Positions 7,724-16,662 of a stretch of DNA of 19,380 bases are shown here, in pieces; the stretch's first letter is position 1, and each line of letters opens with the position of its first letter. The notes below the pieces were generated by a model. That model made no database searches. It had not been told where the DNA came from and worked only from the letters and a program-made list of their open reading frames with translations. Position numbers and translations under genes: made by a program. The stretch comes from JASGKO01 sp049840595 (GTDB lineage: Bacteria; Verrucomicrobiota; Verrucomicrobiia; Chthoniobacterales; Chthoniobacteraceae): assembly GCA_049840595.1 (NCBI GenBank), contig JASGKO010000031.1, forward strand, positions 1-19,380, written 5' to 3'.

Positions 7724-8910
7724 GCCGGAAACGTAATGACGCCCTCTTCGGTGCGCACGTGGTGCTGGCGACGCTGCGCTCCAGCATCAAGCTGCTGCGC
7801 TGGGCCATGCTCGGCCTCGCCGGGATTTACCTCGCCTCCGGTATCACGATGGTCGGGCCGAATGAAAGCGGGCTGATCGTGCGGCTCGGGAGGCTGGAGC
7901 CGGGGATTCATCCGCCCGGCCTGCTCCTCGCGCTGCCCGAGCCCTTCGATGTGGTGGTGAAGGTGCCGACCCGCAGCTTGCAGGAGGTGTCGCTCGACGT
8001 CTGGGCTTCGAAGCCCAATGAAGAAAGCCTGCAAGCGCTCCATCCGGTGGATCAGCCCTACTCGCTCACCGGCGATGCGAATATCATCCGCGCCAGCTTT
8101 GCCGTCCGCTACCAGATTTCCGATCCGGTAAACTACGTTTTCCATGTGCAGGACCGCGATCAACTCCGCGACGCGATTCTTTACCAGGCGGCCTGCCGCA
8201 CCCTCGCGGGGATGTCGGTGGATGATGCGCTGACCACCCGCAAAAGCTTCCTCGCCGAGGAGTCGATGCGGATTGCGCAGGATGAAATGAACCGGCTCGG
8301 GCTGGGCATCCAGTTGCTCGCGTTTGAGATTCGCGATATCAACCCGCCGCAGTCCGTGCTGCCCGCGTTTCAGGACGTGGTGAGCGCGAAAGTGCAGGCC
8401 AAGACCCTCGTCGAGCCCGCGAACAGCTACCACGCCACCGCCATCCCACAGGCCCAGGGTGAGGCTTACCGGATCGGCCAGGAGGCGGATACCTACGCCC
8501 AGCAGGTCGTCTCGAAAGCCCAGGGCGAAGCCGCGGCCTTCCTCGCGCAGCTCAAGGAATACCAGGCGAACAAGGAGGTCGTGCGCGCCCGCCTGCTGGC
8601 GGAGACGATGGAGCAAATCCTCCCGACGATGCGCATCACGACAGTGATGCCTTCCGGCGCGGGCACGACCCGGTTGCTGATGGAACCGCAGAAAGCCGAT
8701 GGCCTGCCGCAAAAGTCTTCGCAACCCGAGGGGCTCTATCAATACCAGCATCCGAATACCGTGCCGGGTTTTAGCGCCGCTCCGGCCAGTTCTTCCAACG
8801 GAATGCCCTCGCTCAAGGACAACTCCAGCAGCACCAATTTGAAAGACAACTCGGAGCAGGTGAGCCCCGAGGAAATGCAGGAACAGCAGCAGGAGAGCAA
8901 CGACCAGTAG
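7720..8910 (+). CDS. hflK: HflK-like SPFH/band-7 protein with Ser/Gln-rich tail
   Basis: The 396-residue protein has one membrane helix (about 24-43) followed by an SPFH domain (about 45-260). It shows NESGLIVRLGRLEPGIHPPGL, FAVRYQISDPVNYVF and INPPQSVLPAFQDVVSA, then a helical region (AQGEAYRIGQEADTYAQQV). The C-terminal 65 or so residues are low complexity and rich in Ser, Asn and Gln, probably disordered. Length and layout fit HflK. The start overlaps the stop of the HflC-like gene (ATGA). The metal ATPase begins 25 bp downstream in the same direction. A conserved association would mean the SPFH assembly serves the pump. Confidence 0.85.
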   Translation: MSRKRNDALFGAHVVLATLRSSIKLLRWAMLGLAGIYLASGITMVGPNESGLIVRLGRLEPGIHPPGLLLALPEPFDVVVKVPTRSLQEVSLDVWASKPNEESLQALHPVDQPYSLTGDANIIRASFAVRYQISDPVNYVFHVQDRDQLRDAILYQAACRTLAGMSVDDALTTRKSFLAEESMRIAQDEMNRLGLGIQLLAFEIRDINPPQSVLPAFQDVVSAKVQAKTLVEPANSYHATAIPQAQGEAYRIGQEADTYAQQVVSKAQGEAAAFLAQLKEYQANKEVVRARLLAETMEQILPTMRITTVMPSGAGTTRLLMEPQKADGLPQKSSQPEGLYQYQHPNTVPGFSAAPASSSNGMPSLKDNSSSTNLKDNSEQVSPEEMQEQQQESNDQ

Positions 8911-8935
8911 TTGATTTTTCGCTCCATCGCCCGCC

Positions 8936-11050
8936 ATGAAAACGACGCCTTCCACCGATCCGAAAAAGGAACCCGAGCACCAGCATTCGCATGACCATGA
9001 AGAGCACGAGCATTGCGGCTGCGGGCATGAACATCATCACCACCATGAGGAGAAGAAGCATGACCATGGGCATCACGAGCACGATCATCATGAGCATGCG
9101 CACCATGATCACGATCATTCCGCCCACGCGCACCATGGGCATGATCACGGTCATCATCAGCACGGCCCGGGGTGCGGCTGTGGGCACGATCATTCGCCGG
9201 GCGGTCTGAAGATCCGGCTCGGCTTCGTCTTTGCCGCGACGGTCTGCCTCATTATCCACGGCCTCTGGGCGTGGTTCGCCCCCGGTCAGGCCGAGGTCTC
9301 GGCGATCTGGAGCATGGCGGCGTGCATCCTCGCCGCGGTGCCGATTTTGCGCGACACCATCGCCGGGGTGAAGGTCAAGGCCGCCGAGAATACCGAGTTT
9401 TACATGAACCAGTTCATCACCCTCGCGGTGCTGGCCTGCTTCGTGAGTGGTCGCTACACGACCGGCGCGGTCGTCGCGATCATTCTTCTCGTCGGCCACA
9501 TCCTGGAGGATCGCACCATGCTTGGCGCGACCCAGGCGATCGACAACCTGCTCAATCTCACCCGCACCAAGGCCCGCCGCATTCTCGCCGATGGCACCGA
9601 GGAGGAAGTGGATGCCGAGTCGCTCCACGAGGGCGATCTCGTGCGCGTGCGCCCCGGCGATACCATCCCCGCCGACGGCACGGTGGAAGGCGGCTTCTCC
9701 ACCGTCAACCAGGCCAGCATCACCGGTGAATCGCTCCCGGTTGAGGTCCAGTCCGGCATCAAGGTCTTCGCCGGTACCTCGAATCTTACCGGCGCGCTCC
9801 AGGTCCGCGTCACCAATACCGGCGACTCGACCGTGCTCGGCCGCGTCCATCACATCGTCGAGGAGGCGCAGCTCACCCGCGCCCCGATCATCCGCCTCAC
9901 CGAGGAATACGCACGCTATTACCTGCCGCTCATTTTGATCATCGCGGGCTTCGTCCTCTTCTTCACCCGCGACCTGCAGCGTGCCATCTCCGTCTTCGTG
10001 GTCGCGATTCCCTGCACCTTCGTCATGGCTGGTCCTACCGCGATGGTGGCCGCTCTCGCGACCGCGTCGCGCCTCGGTATTCTGATCAAGAGCGTGCGCT
10101 TCTTCGAGGCCGCCAATGAAGTCGATACCGTCGTCTTCGACAAGACCGGCACCCTCACCACCGGCCAGCTCAACGTGATGAGCATCCGCCCGGCCGAGGG
10201 CTTCGAGGAAAGCACCGTTCTCGCCCAGGCCGCGAGCGTCGAGCAACACTCCAGCCATCCCGTCGCCCGCGCCCTCGTGCGCGCCGCCCAGGAACGCCGA
10301 CTCGCACTCACCGAACCCGCCGCGGTCAAGGAAGCTCACGGTCTTGGCGTCGCCGGGCAGATCGGGGAGCGTCAAGTCGTGGTCGGTCGCCCCGCGTGGC
10401 TCGGCCAGCACCACATCGAGACCAATGCCGTGGAGGAACTGGAAACCAGCCACAGCGAATTGCTCGTCGCCGTTGGCGGCGTCTATGCCGGCTCCATCTT
10501 CCTTGCCGATACCGTGCGCAGCGAATCGCAGAGCGTTGTCCAGCGTCTCGAACAGCAGGGCATCGAGCAAAGCCTCATGCTCACCGGCGACCGCGCCGGG
10601 GTCGCCCAGTCCATCGCCAGCCAGGTCGGCATCCGGGATTTCAAGGCCGGCTGCCTTCCCGAGCACAAGCTGGAAACCGTCACGAAACTGAAAGCCGATG
10701 GCAAAAGCGTCCTCGTCGTCGGCGACGGCGTGAACGACGCTCCCGCGCTCGCCGCCGGGAACCTGAGCATGGCCATGGGCGCGCTCGGCAGCGACGTCGC
10801 GATCCAGACCGCCGACATCGCGCTGATGTCCTCCGATCTGCGCCGGATCAACGACTTCCTTGCCCTCTCCGACCGCACCCTGCGCGTCATCAATCAGAAC
10901 ATGCTCTGCGGCCTTCTCTTCGTCGCCGCCGCGATCGTCCTTTCCAGCCTCGGCTTCATCCCGCCGATTGCGGCAGCCTTTTTGCACGAGATTGGCGCGT
11001 TTTTCGTGATCTTCAACAGTGCCCGCCTGCTGCGCTTCGAGCAGGCGTAG
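8936..11050 (+). CDS. P1B-type heavy-metal ATPase with polyhistidine N-terminus
   Basis: The 704-residue protein begins with a roughly 90-residue domain containing 34 histidines and two CGCGH motifs (Cys 27, 29, 80, 82) in place of a usual HMA domain. Eight membrane segments follow. The actuator loop has TGES (263-266), the phosphorylation site is DKTGTLT with Asp402, the nucleotide-binding His-Pro is at 441-442, and GDGVNDAP starts at 596. It should pump a soft or transition metal ion using ATP. The transport-site motif is IPC (358-360), not CPC, SPC or CPH, and the last membrane helix carries HEIGA (His684-Glu685), close to the HEGGT of P1B-4 pumps. The cargo could be Zn, Co, Ni or Fe; I cannot choose. 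It closes the SPFH cluster. Confidence 0.92.
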   Translation: MKTTPSTDPKKEPEHQHSHDHEEHEHCGCGHEHHHHHEEKKHDHGHHEHDHHEHAHHDHDHSAHAHHGHDHGHHQHGPGCGCGHDHSPGGLKIRLGFVFAATVCLIIHGLWAWFAPGQAEVSAIWSMAACILAAVPILRDTIAGVKVKAAENTEFYMNQFITLAVLACFVSGRYTTGAVVAIILLVGHILEDRTMLGATQAIDNLLNLTRTKARRILADGTEEEVDAESLHEGDLVRVRPGDTIPADGTVEGGFSTVNQASITGESLPVEVQSGIKVFAGTSNLTGALQVRVTNTGDSTVLGRVHHIVEEAQLTRAPIIRLTEEYARYYLPLILIIAGFVLFFTRDLQRAISVFVVAIPCTFVMAGPTAMVAALATASRLGILIKSVRFFEAANEVDTVVFDKTGTLTTGQLNVMSIRPAEGFEESTVLAQAASVEQHSSHPVARALVRAAQERRLALTEPAAVKEAHGLGVAGQIGERQVVVGRPAWLGQHHIETNAVEELETSHSELLVAVGGVYAGSIFLADTVRSESQSVVQRLEQQGIEQSLMLTGDRAGVAQSIASQVGIRDFKAGCLPEHKLETVTKLKADGKSVLVVGDGVNDAPALAAGNLSMAMGALGSDVAIQTADIALMSSDLRRINDFLALSDRTLRVINQNMLCGLLFVAAAIVLSSLGFIPPIAAAFLHEIGAFFVIFNSARLLRFEQA

Positions 11051-11123
11051 GATAAGCCCCGGCTCGCGACATCCCTTGCAATTTGCTTGTGAGACTAGGA
11101 ATCAAGGGGTTATACCTAATGGT

Positions 11124-11691
11124 ATGAAAATGATGGTTCGCGCATTTGCGCTACTGATGGCGATGTCACCCCTGCTGCAGGCCACTACACCGCTTTACTT
11201 CAAGGCGTCAGTCACGGGCACGATCAAGCAGGAGTTGGTCATCGGAGGCAGCCAGGGCAAGATCATTACCACACCGGTCACCAGTTCCTATATCTACGCC
11301 CAGTTGAATGCGAGTAAGAGTGATTATGCGCTGGTGTTTGATTTTACCAACGATCAACTCATCCTCCTTCCGCGCAGCAGCAGTTCGGGAAAGAGCACCT
11401 TGAAAGCTTTCACGCTGGATTTTGGCAGTGCGTCCCTGGTGAGCACTGAGACGAAGACGCTCAGCTTCGTCAGCACGCTAAGCTCCACGGCCACCAGCAA
11501 TGTTTTTGAGAACATCAGCGGGAGTGCAACGGGGGCGGCCCATTACAAGGGGCCTTATAGTGGCACTCCCGATTTCACGAGCATTAACTTCACCGTGAAC
11601 GCCACGGGCACCGATACCAGTTCCGCCATCCTTTCCCATCCTGCTCAAGCTGGTCGTCTCCTGCCAGGGGACTTTCACCCAGAGCCCGTAG
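11124..11691 (+). CDS. Secreted hypothetical protein A (about 188 aa, one frameshift)
   Basis: From ATG 11124 the protein starts with a Sec signal peptide (MKMMVRAFALLMAMSPLLQA, cleavage after Ala20). A Thr/Ser-rich beta-strand body follows (YFKASVTGTIKQEL, SDYALVFDFTNDQLILLP, YKGPYSGTPDFTSINFTV). In the raw frame the end becomes Pro/Arg-rich. Dropping one C from the run near 11635-11637 gives SILLKLVVSCQGTFTQSP and a TAG at 11691. Length and strand pattern resemble the convergent secreted protein at 11724-12287, so the two may be distant paralogs. I do not know the family; an exported beta protein is the most I can claim. A longer start at 11019 would overlap the ATPase gene and is unlikely. 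Confidence 0.65.
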
Positions 11692-11697
11692 CCACCG

Positions 11698-11722
11698 GCC
11701 TGCGCCTCATTTTTTAGCAGGC
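11698..11722. terminator. Possible bidirectional hairpin between convergent genes
   Basis: Arms GCCTGC (11698-11703) and GCAGGC (11717-11722) enclose a 13-base loop that contains a T6 run. The two secreted-protein genes end at 11691 and 11724, so this hairpin fills nearly all of the 32-bp gap between them. The large loop and missing 3' T-run make it a weak terminator at best. Confidence 0.3.
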
Positions 11723-11723
11723 T

Positions 11724-12287
11724 TTAAGGCACCGGAATCGTGCCGGTAAACTTGGTATGAATCAGCACGGGGGTCGCGGCGCTGTTGAACTCGATGGTCC
11801 CGCCGCCATCCACCGTGGCGTCGACATGCTCGTAGAACGTCCCTTTCTTCTTCGGGAACACCGTGACCTTGGCGCTAAAAGTCGCCTTTCACGTTGCTGC
11901 TGCCAAAGAAGGTGGCCGGATTATACTGCCGCAACTGGCCCGGCTTTTCCCGGTCAGCACGGTCTGGTTGCCATCGTAAAGGATATCCATGATCACGCCA
12001 TAATCTGTGCTGCCGGTCGGGCTGGTCAGATGAAACTCGGTTTCCGCTGAATTGGACGCGACCCGCACCAGGCTCGGATCGACGTTCGGATAGCCGAGAA
12101 TGGTCAACATCAGCTTTTTCGTGAGCGGATAGACCTTCAGCGGAGCGGCCGCGCTGGAGCCAGCCGTCGTGAGCGTGCCGGTGAATTCCAGATTGGTGAC
12201 AAAGAGTGTGTCGGCCCGGGCGGCGAGCGTAAGCAACAACGAGGCGCCCGCGATCAGAGAGAGAACAGACCACGATTTATTATGCAT
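11724..12287 (-). CDS. Secreted hypothetical protein B (about 187 aa, two frameshifts)
   Basis: The protein begins MHNKSWSVLSLIAGASLLLT and has a signal peptide ending at ARA. It then runs LFVTNLEFTGTLTTAG, YPLTKKLMLTILGY and TDYGVIMDILYDGNQTVLTG. Two one-base errors interrupt it: a missing C near 11940-11942 and an extra A in the A4 run at 11877-11880. Correcting both gives FSAKVTVFPKKKGTFYEHVD and a final FTGTIPVP stopping at 11724. The protein is beta-rich and exported. I do not recognise the family. It shares length, signal peptide and several motif positions with secreted protein A, facing it tail to tail. It is divergent from hflX across 99 bp. Confidence 0.65.
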
Positions 12288-12386
12288 AAGCCGGAGTGTG
12301 GGCGATGGGCCTAAAAGCTAAAGCCTAAACCGCCGGTGCGGAGCGCATTTGAGCGCAGATCAAAACTGCGCTATGGTGGGAGTCGA

Positions 12387-13689
<1,303 letters not shown>

Positions 13690-13693
<4 letters not shown>

Positions 13694-13987
13694 CCACGCT
13701 CAGCGGCGCCCAAGTGCGCCATCTCAAAGGTATTGCCCAACGACTGGAACCCGTCTTGCACCTCGGGAAGGCCGGGCTCAGTGATGAATTCATTGCCAGC
13801 GCGAATGCGGCCCTCGACCAGCACGAGCTGGTCAAGGTGCGTTTTGCCAATTTTAAAGAGGAAAAGAAGCAACTTGCGCCCGAGCTGGCCGATAAGACCA
13901 GCAGCCAGTTGATCCAGGCGGGTCGGCAACGTTGCCGTCTATTTCCGGCAGAATCCCGACCCCGCGAAACAGCGCGTCGAATTATAG
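13690..13987 (+). CDS. yhbY: YhbY/CRS1-type RNA-binding protein (one frameshift)
   Basis: The protein of about 98 residues shows the CRS1-YhbY (CRM) domain: LSGAQVRHLKGIAQRLEPVL, the GKAGLSDEFIASANAALDQ loop-helix and HELVKVRF. The raw frame goes astray after SSQLIQ. Removing one G near 13918-13920 gives RVGNVAVYFRQNPDPAKQR and a TAG at 13987. Family members bind pre-50S ribosomal particles and take part in large-subunit assembly. The start overlaps the reconstructed end of hflX, implying coupling of two ribosome-directed proteins. Normal bacterial length is about 95-100 residues, so the corrected form fits well. Confidence 0.85.
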
Positions 13988-14002
13988 AAATTTTATAGAA
14001 AA

Positions 14003-14018
14003 ATGTCAGAAATGACAT
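14003..14018. repeat. Stem-loop ATGTCA-GAAA-TGACAT
   Basis: Perfect 6-base arms around a GAAA tetraloop lie 15 bases after the yhbY stop. On the plus strand it is not followed by a T-run. A T5C tract follows it only on the minus strand, where there is no gene to terminate. It may stabilise the 3' end of the hflX-yhbY transcript. Confidence 0.35.
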
Positions 14019-14044
14019 CTTCCAGGGGGGCGGGAGAGATAAAA

Positions 14045-14094
14045 AACTCCCTACTGTTCAGATAATCGCTTGAATTTCCGCTTCATTGGGAGTT
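14045..14094. repeat. Inverted repeat AACTCCC / GGGAGTT
   Basis: Perfect 7-base arms (14045-14051 and 14088-14094) are separated by 36 bases in the leader of the small membrane-protein gene. This could be an operator or a long-range stem in the leader; chance is possible. Confidence 0.25.
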
Positions 14095-14121
14095 ACTTTG
14101 CGCCGTTAACTGCGACGTAAA

Positions 14122-14416
14122 ATGATCTTTTCATCCATCGCATTCTTTACTTCGCTCGCCACCTTCGCGTTCACGCAGGTGGCTTTTCGGGATCATCAGA
14201 TCGCGCCCTTCGTCGGAATGTGCTTTTTTGGCCAGCTCCATTCCCGGTGCCCTGTGCCTGATCGCTTTGGGGCTCAACTTTTCCCGGTTCAATCCCTTCC
14301 GCACCAAGCCCTGCCCTCCGAGCGGCTCGATTATTTTCTCCCTGGTGGGGCTTTGCCTGTCCATTGCGACGGCCTGCACGGTGATCAGCCAGCATAACCT
14401 GCTGGTGAACAACTGA
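14122..14416 (+). CDS. Small three-helix membrane protein (about 97 aa, one frameshift)
   Basis: Two raw frames overlap at 14224-14229. Reducing that T6 run to T5 joins them as GMCFLASSIPGALCLIALGL. The joined protein has three hydrophobic helices, at about residues 2-19, 30-52 and 71-89, with a polar loop FSRFNPFRTKPCPPSG between the last two. It should sit in the inner membrane. I do not recognise the family. It lies between yhbY and mpl on the same strand, 84 bp before mpl. No clear ribosome-binding site is seen. Confidence 0.58.
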
Positions 14417-14500
14417 GCCTGCCGGTCCCGGGGCGGACGGGGTGAAAACTGATCACTCTGCGGGCTTGCGTGCCGCCGCCGTGGCCCTAATGATTTGCGG

Positions 14501-15899
14501 ATGATTTCTGGCATCCGGCACATTCACTTTCTCGGCATCTGCGGCACCGCCATGGGCGCCGTCGCGGCCGCTCTGCGCGCGCGCGGCTTTACCGTGACGG
14601 GCTCGGATGAAAACGTCTATCCGCCGATGAGCACCTTTCTGGAGAGCAAGGGGTCACGCATCACCGAGGGCTACCGCGCGGAGAATATCCCGCCGGACGC
14701 GGAATTGATCGTGATCGGCAACGCGATGTAGCGGGGCAACCCGGAAGTGGAGGCAGTGCTGAACCGCAAGCTCTACTACCTCTCGCTGCCCGAGACGCTG
14801 AAGCAGTTCTTCCTGCGCGGACGGCATAACCTGGTGGTCACCGGCACCCACGGCAAGACCACGACGACGTCGTTGCTCACCTGGATTCTCGAATGCGCCG
14901 GTCTGGAACCCGGCTTACTGATCGGCGGCATCCCGAAGAATCTCGGCCAGGGCTGCAAGTCTGCGGGATTCGAAATACTTCGTGATCGAGGGCGACGAAT
15001 ACGACACCGCCTTTTTCGACAAGCGCTCGAAGTTCGTCCATTACCTGCCCGAGCTGGTGATCGTGAACAACATCGAGTTCGATCATGCGGACATCTTCAA
15101 CAACCTCGAAGAGATCAAGCTCAGCTTCCGCCGCTTGCTCAACATCGTGCCGGATGAACGGCATGGTGCTCATCAACGCCGATGACGAAAACGCGGTCTC
15201 GGTGGGCAAGACCTGCCCGCGCGCCTATTCTGGAAGTGGGCTTCTCGCCCAATGCGGCGAACCGGCATCGAGCGACGTCAGCTACAGTGCGCGCGGGCTC
15301 GACCTTCACGTTGTTCCATACGCGAATTTACGATGCAGGTTGCCGGGCGAGTTCAATGTGCGCAACGCGGCAATGGCGATCCGCGCGGCGCGTTTCTACG
15401 GCATGCCACTGGAGGTGATCCAGAAGGCGGTGGCGAGCTTTCGAAGGCGTGAAGCGCCGGCAGGAAGTGCGCGGCGAGTGCGAACGGGATCAAAGTGATC
15501 GACGACTTCGGGCATCACCCCACCGCGATCCGTCAGGCGCTCGCCGGCATGCGCAAGCAGTATCCCGGCGCGCGGATGTGGGCCGTCTTCGAGCCGCGCT
15601 CGAATACCACGCGGCGCGCGGTGTTTCAGCACGAGCTGCCCAAGGCCTTTGCCGAGGCGGATGGGGTGGTCATGGCCCAGGTCGCGCGAAACTGGAGCAA
15701 TTCCCGAAGAACGAGCGCCTCCACCCCGAGCAGGTGATCGCCGACATCGCCGCCACCGGCAAACCCGCCTTCTACGAGCCGTCGGTCGATGACATCATCG
15801 CCCGCCTGAAGTCCGCTCGCCAAGAGTGGCGACGTGATCGTCGTCTTCAGCAACGGCGGCTTCGGCGGCATCCACGCCAAGCTGCTGGCGGCGCTGTAA
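14501..15899 (+). CDS. mpl: UDP-MurNAc:tripeptide ligase Mpl (nonsense change and about ten indels)
   Basis: The joined frames give about 465 residues, close to E. coli Mpl (457). They contain IHFLGICGTAMGA (nucleotide-binding N-domain), GTHGKTTTTSLL at about 115-126 (ATP P-loop), YFVIEGDEYDTAFFDKRSK, NNIEFDHADIF, LPGEFNVRNAAMAIRAARF, DDFGHHPTAI and VFEPRSNTTRR. This ligase reattaches the recycled tripeptide L-Ala-gamma-D-Glu-meso-Dap to UDP-MurNAc in the cytoplasm, saving wall material. A TAG at 14729-14731 sits where the family has Ser or Thr in GNAxxRGNPEVE, so one base change from TCG explains it. Frame breaks occur, for example, near 14958, 15152, 15225, 15442, 15690 and 15820. I start at ATG 14501, since the family begins within a few residues of this point. 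MurC is related, but EGDEYD and SKFVHY favour Mpl. Confidence 0.85.
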
Positions 15900-15907
15900 G
15901 AATTGCG

Positions 15908-15929
15908 CTCCCAGGCGGTAGCCTGGGAG
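15908..15929. terminator. Perfect stem-loop CTCCCAGGC-GGTA-GCCTGGGAG
   Basis: Perfect 9-base arms around a GGTA loop lie between the mpl stop (15899) and the convergent small gene ending at 15932. The position suits a bidirectional terminator, though only AT-rich sequence, not a T-run, follows. Its design resembles the palindrome at 3421-3446, so it may belong to a dispersed repeat family. Confidence 0.5.
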
Positions 15930-15931
15930 GA

Positions 15932-16135
15932 TTAATCAATCAAACGGAATTGCGCATTCACCGGGCAGCGGCAGGGATCGTTGCGCAACCTTTCCAGCAA
16001 GCCGTTGGCAATGATGTCGCGGCGGCCTTCCTCCAGCCACGCGAGATAGTCATCAAAAGACAGGGGTGGTTTGGGAGGGATGGGCGGGATTTGAACCACC
16101 GGCAGGTCCAGTTCGAGATCGCTGGGGTTGATCAT
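15932..16135 (-). CDS. Small Pro-rich hypothetical protein (67 aa), partner of the NTase gene
   Basis: From ATG 16135 the protein has a proline-rich opening (VQIPPIPPKPPLSFDDYLAW) and a helical middle (LEEGRRDIIANGLLERL), ending RCPVNAQFRLID. The start overlaps the stop of the upstream nucleotidyltransferase-like gene by ATGA (16132-16135), so the two are probably translated together. A longer start at 16189 would overlap that gene by 58 bases. I do not recognise a named family. The arrangement resembles two-gene toxin-antitoxin or NTase-partner modules, which is inference only. Confidence 0.6.
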   Translation of the reverse strand: MINPSDLELDLPVVQIPPIPPKPPLSFDDYLAWLEEGRRDIIANGLLERLRNDPCRCPVNAQFRLID

Positions 16136-16652
16136 GGGAGCATGCTCAGGATTTTCTCCGCCATCGATGGCGTGGAATAGCGATCGCACAAGGCGCGAAG
16201 ATCGCCAGCACTCAATTCCTCCGGATGCAAGCGAAGCAGCTCCAAAATATCCGGGAGGTCACGCGCTTCACGTTCGGGCTGGTTGCGCATGGCGTGAAGT
16301 TTCAAGGCAATCAAATGCAGCAGCGAGGGGACTCGAAACTCGATGGGACTGCGTTTCAGCAAAACGCTTCCTGTATAAAGGGAGGAGAAAGTAGCGCGAT
16401 TCGTAAACAGGATATCCACATCCGGCACCAATGGAGACGAGTGCCGATAGCGCGCGAAATTTTCATTGCGACCTGCCGGAAGAAAAACCGCCGCTTCGGA
16501 TGGTTTCATCCAAAGCGGCGAAATCTTCACCGGCAATCAGGCAGTCCACATCCACCGTCTGGCGGACCAGCCCGTGCGCCTCCGAAGGCATGACCACCGA
16601 TCAGCAGGATGGAATCGGTGTGCTTTGCCAGCAGGTCAAAAACGGGCTGCAT
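16132..16652 (-). CDS. Nucleotidyltransferase-like protein, AbiEii/DUF6036 type (two frameshifts)
   Basis: Joined frames give about 173 residues. The N-terminus has DSILLIGGHA, a glycine turn typical of the nucleotidyltransferase fold, then EAHGLVRQTVDVDCLIAGEDF with the DVD metal-binding acid pair. A helical C-terminal half follows (PSLLHLIALKLHAMRNQPERE, DLPDILELLRLHPEELS). This layout fits standalone NTase proteins near the AbiEii toxin superfamily. The substrate is unknown. Two one-base errors break it: an extra base near 16584 and one extra A in the A5 run at 16483-16487. ATG 16652 lies 10 bases after the glgP stop, so it may be cotranscribed with glgP; its stop overlaps the next gene's start. 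Confidence 0.65.
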
Positions 16653-16662
16653 GCCCTTGGTT

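Noticed and set aside
8980..9200. CAT/GAT-rich repeat tract as a DNA-level tandem repeat or CRISPR-like array
   Set aside because: It simply encodes the His/Asp/Glu/Gly-rich N-terminus of the ATPase; units are irregular and lie in a continuous open frame.
8813..10987. 724-codon minus-strand open frame opposite the ATPase gene
   Set aside because: It is an antisense shadow of the P1B ATPase, with Asp/Gly/Ala-biased composition and no domain.
2696..12386. Leaderless promoters just before the ATGs at 2731, 11124 and 12387
   Set aside because: Weak -35/-10 pairs at about the right spacing can be found before each, but the matches are only about 4 of 6 bases, and 12387 also has a possible ribosome-binding site. 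Not enough to claim.
14729..14731. In-frame TAG in mpl as stop-codon recoding or readthrough
   Set aside because: It is one base from TCG at a position where the family has Ser or Thr, and it lies in the error-dense block. No other gene shows in-frame TAG, and TAG is used as a normal stop at other genes.
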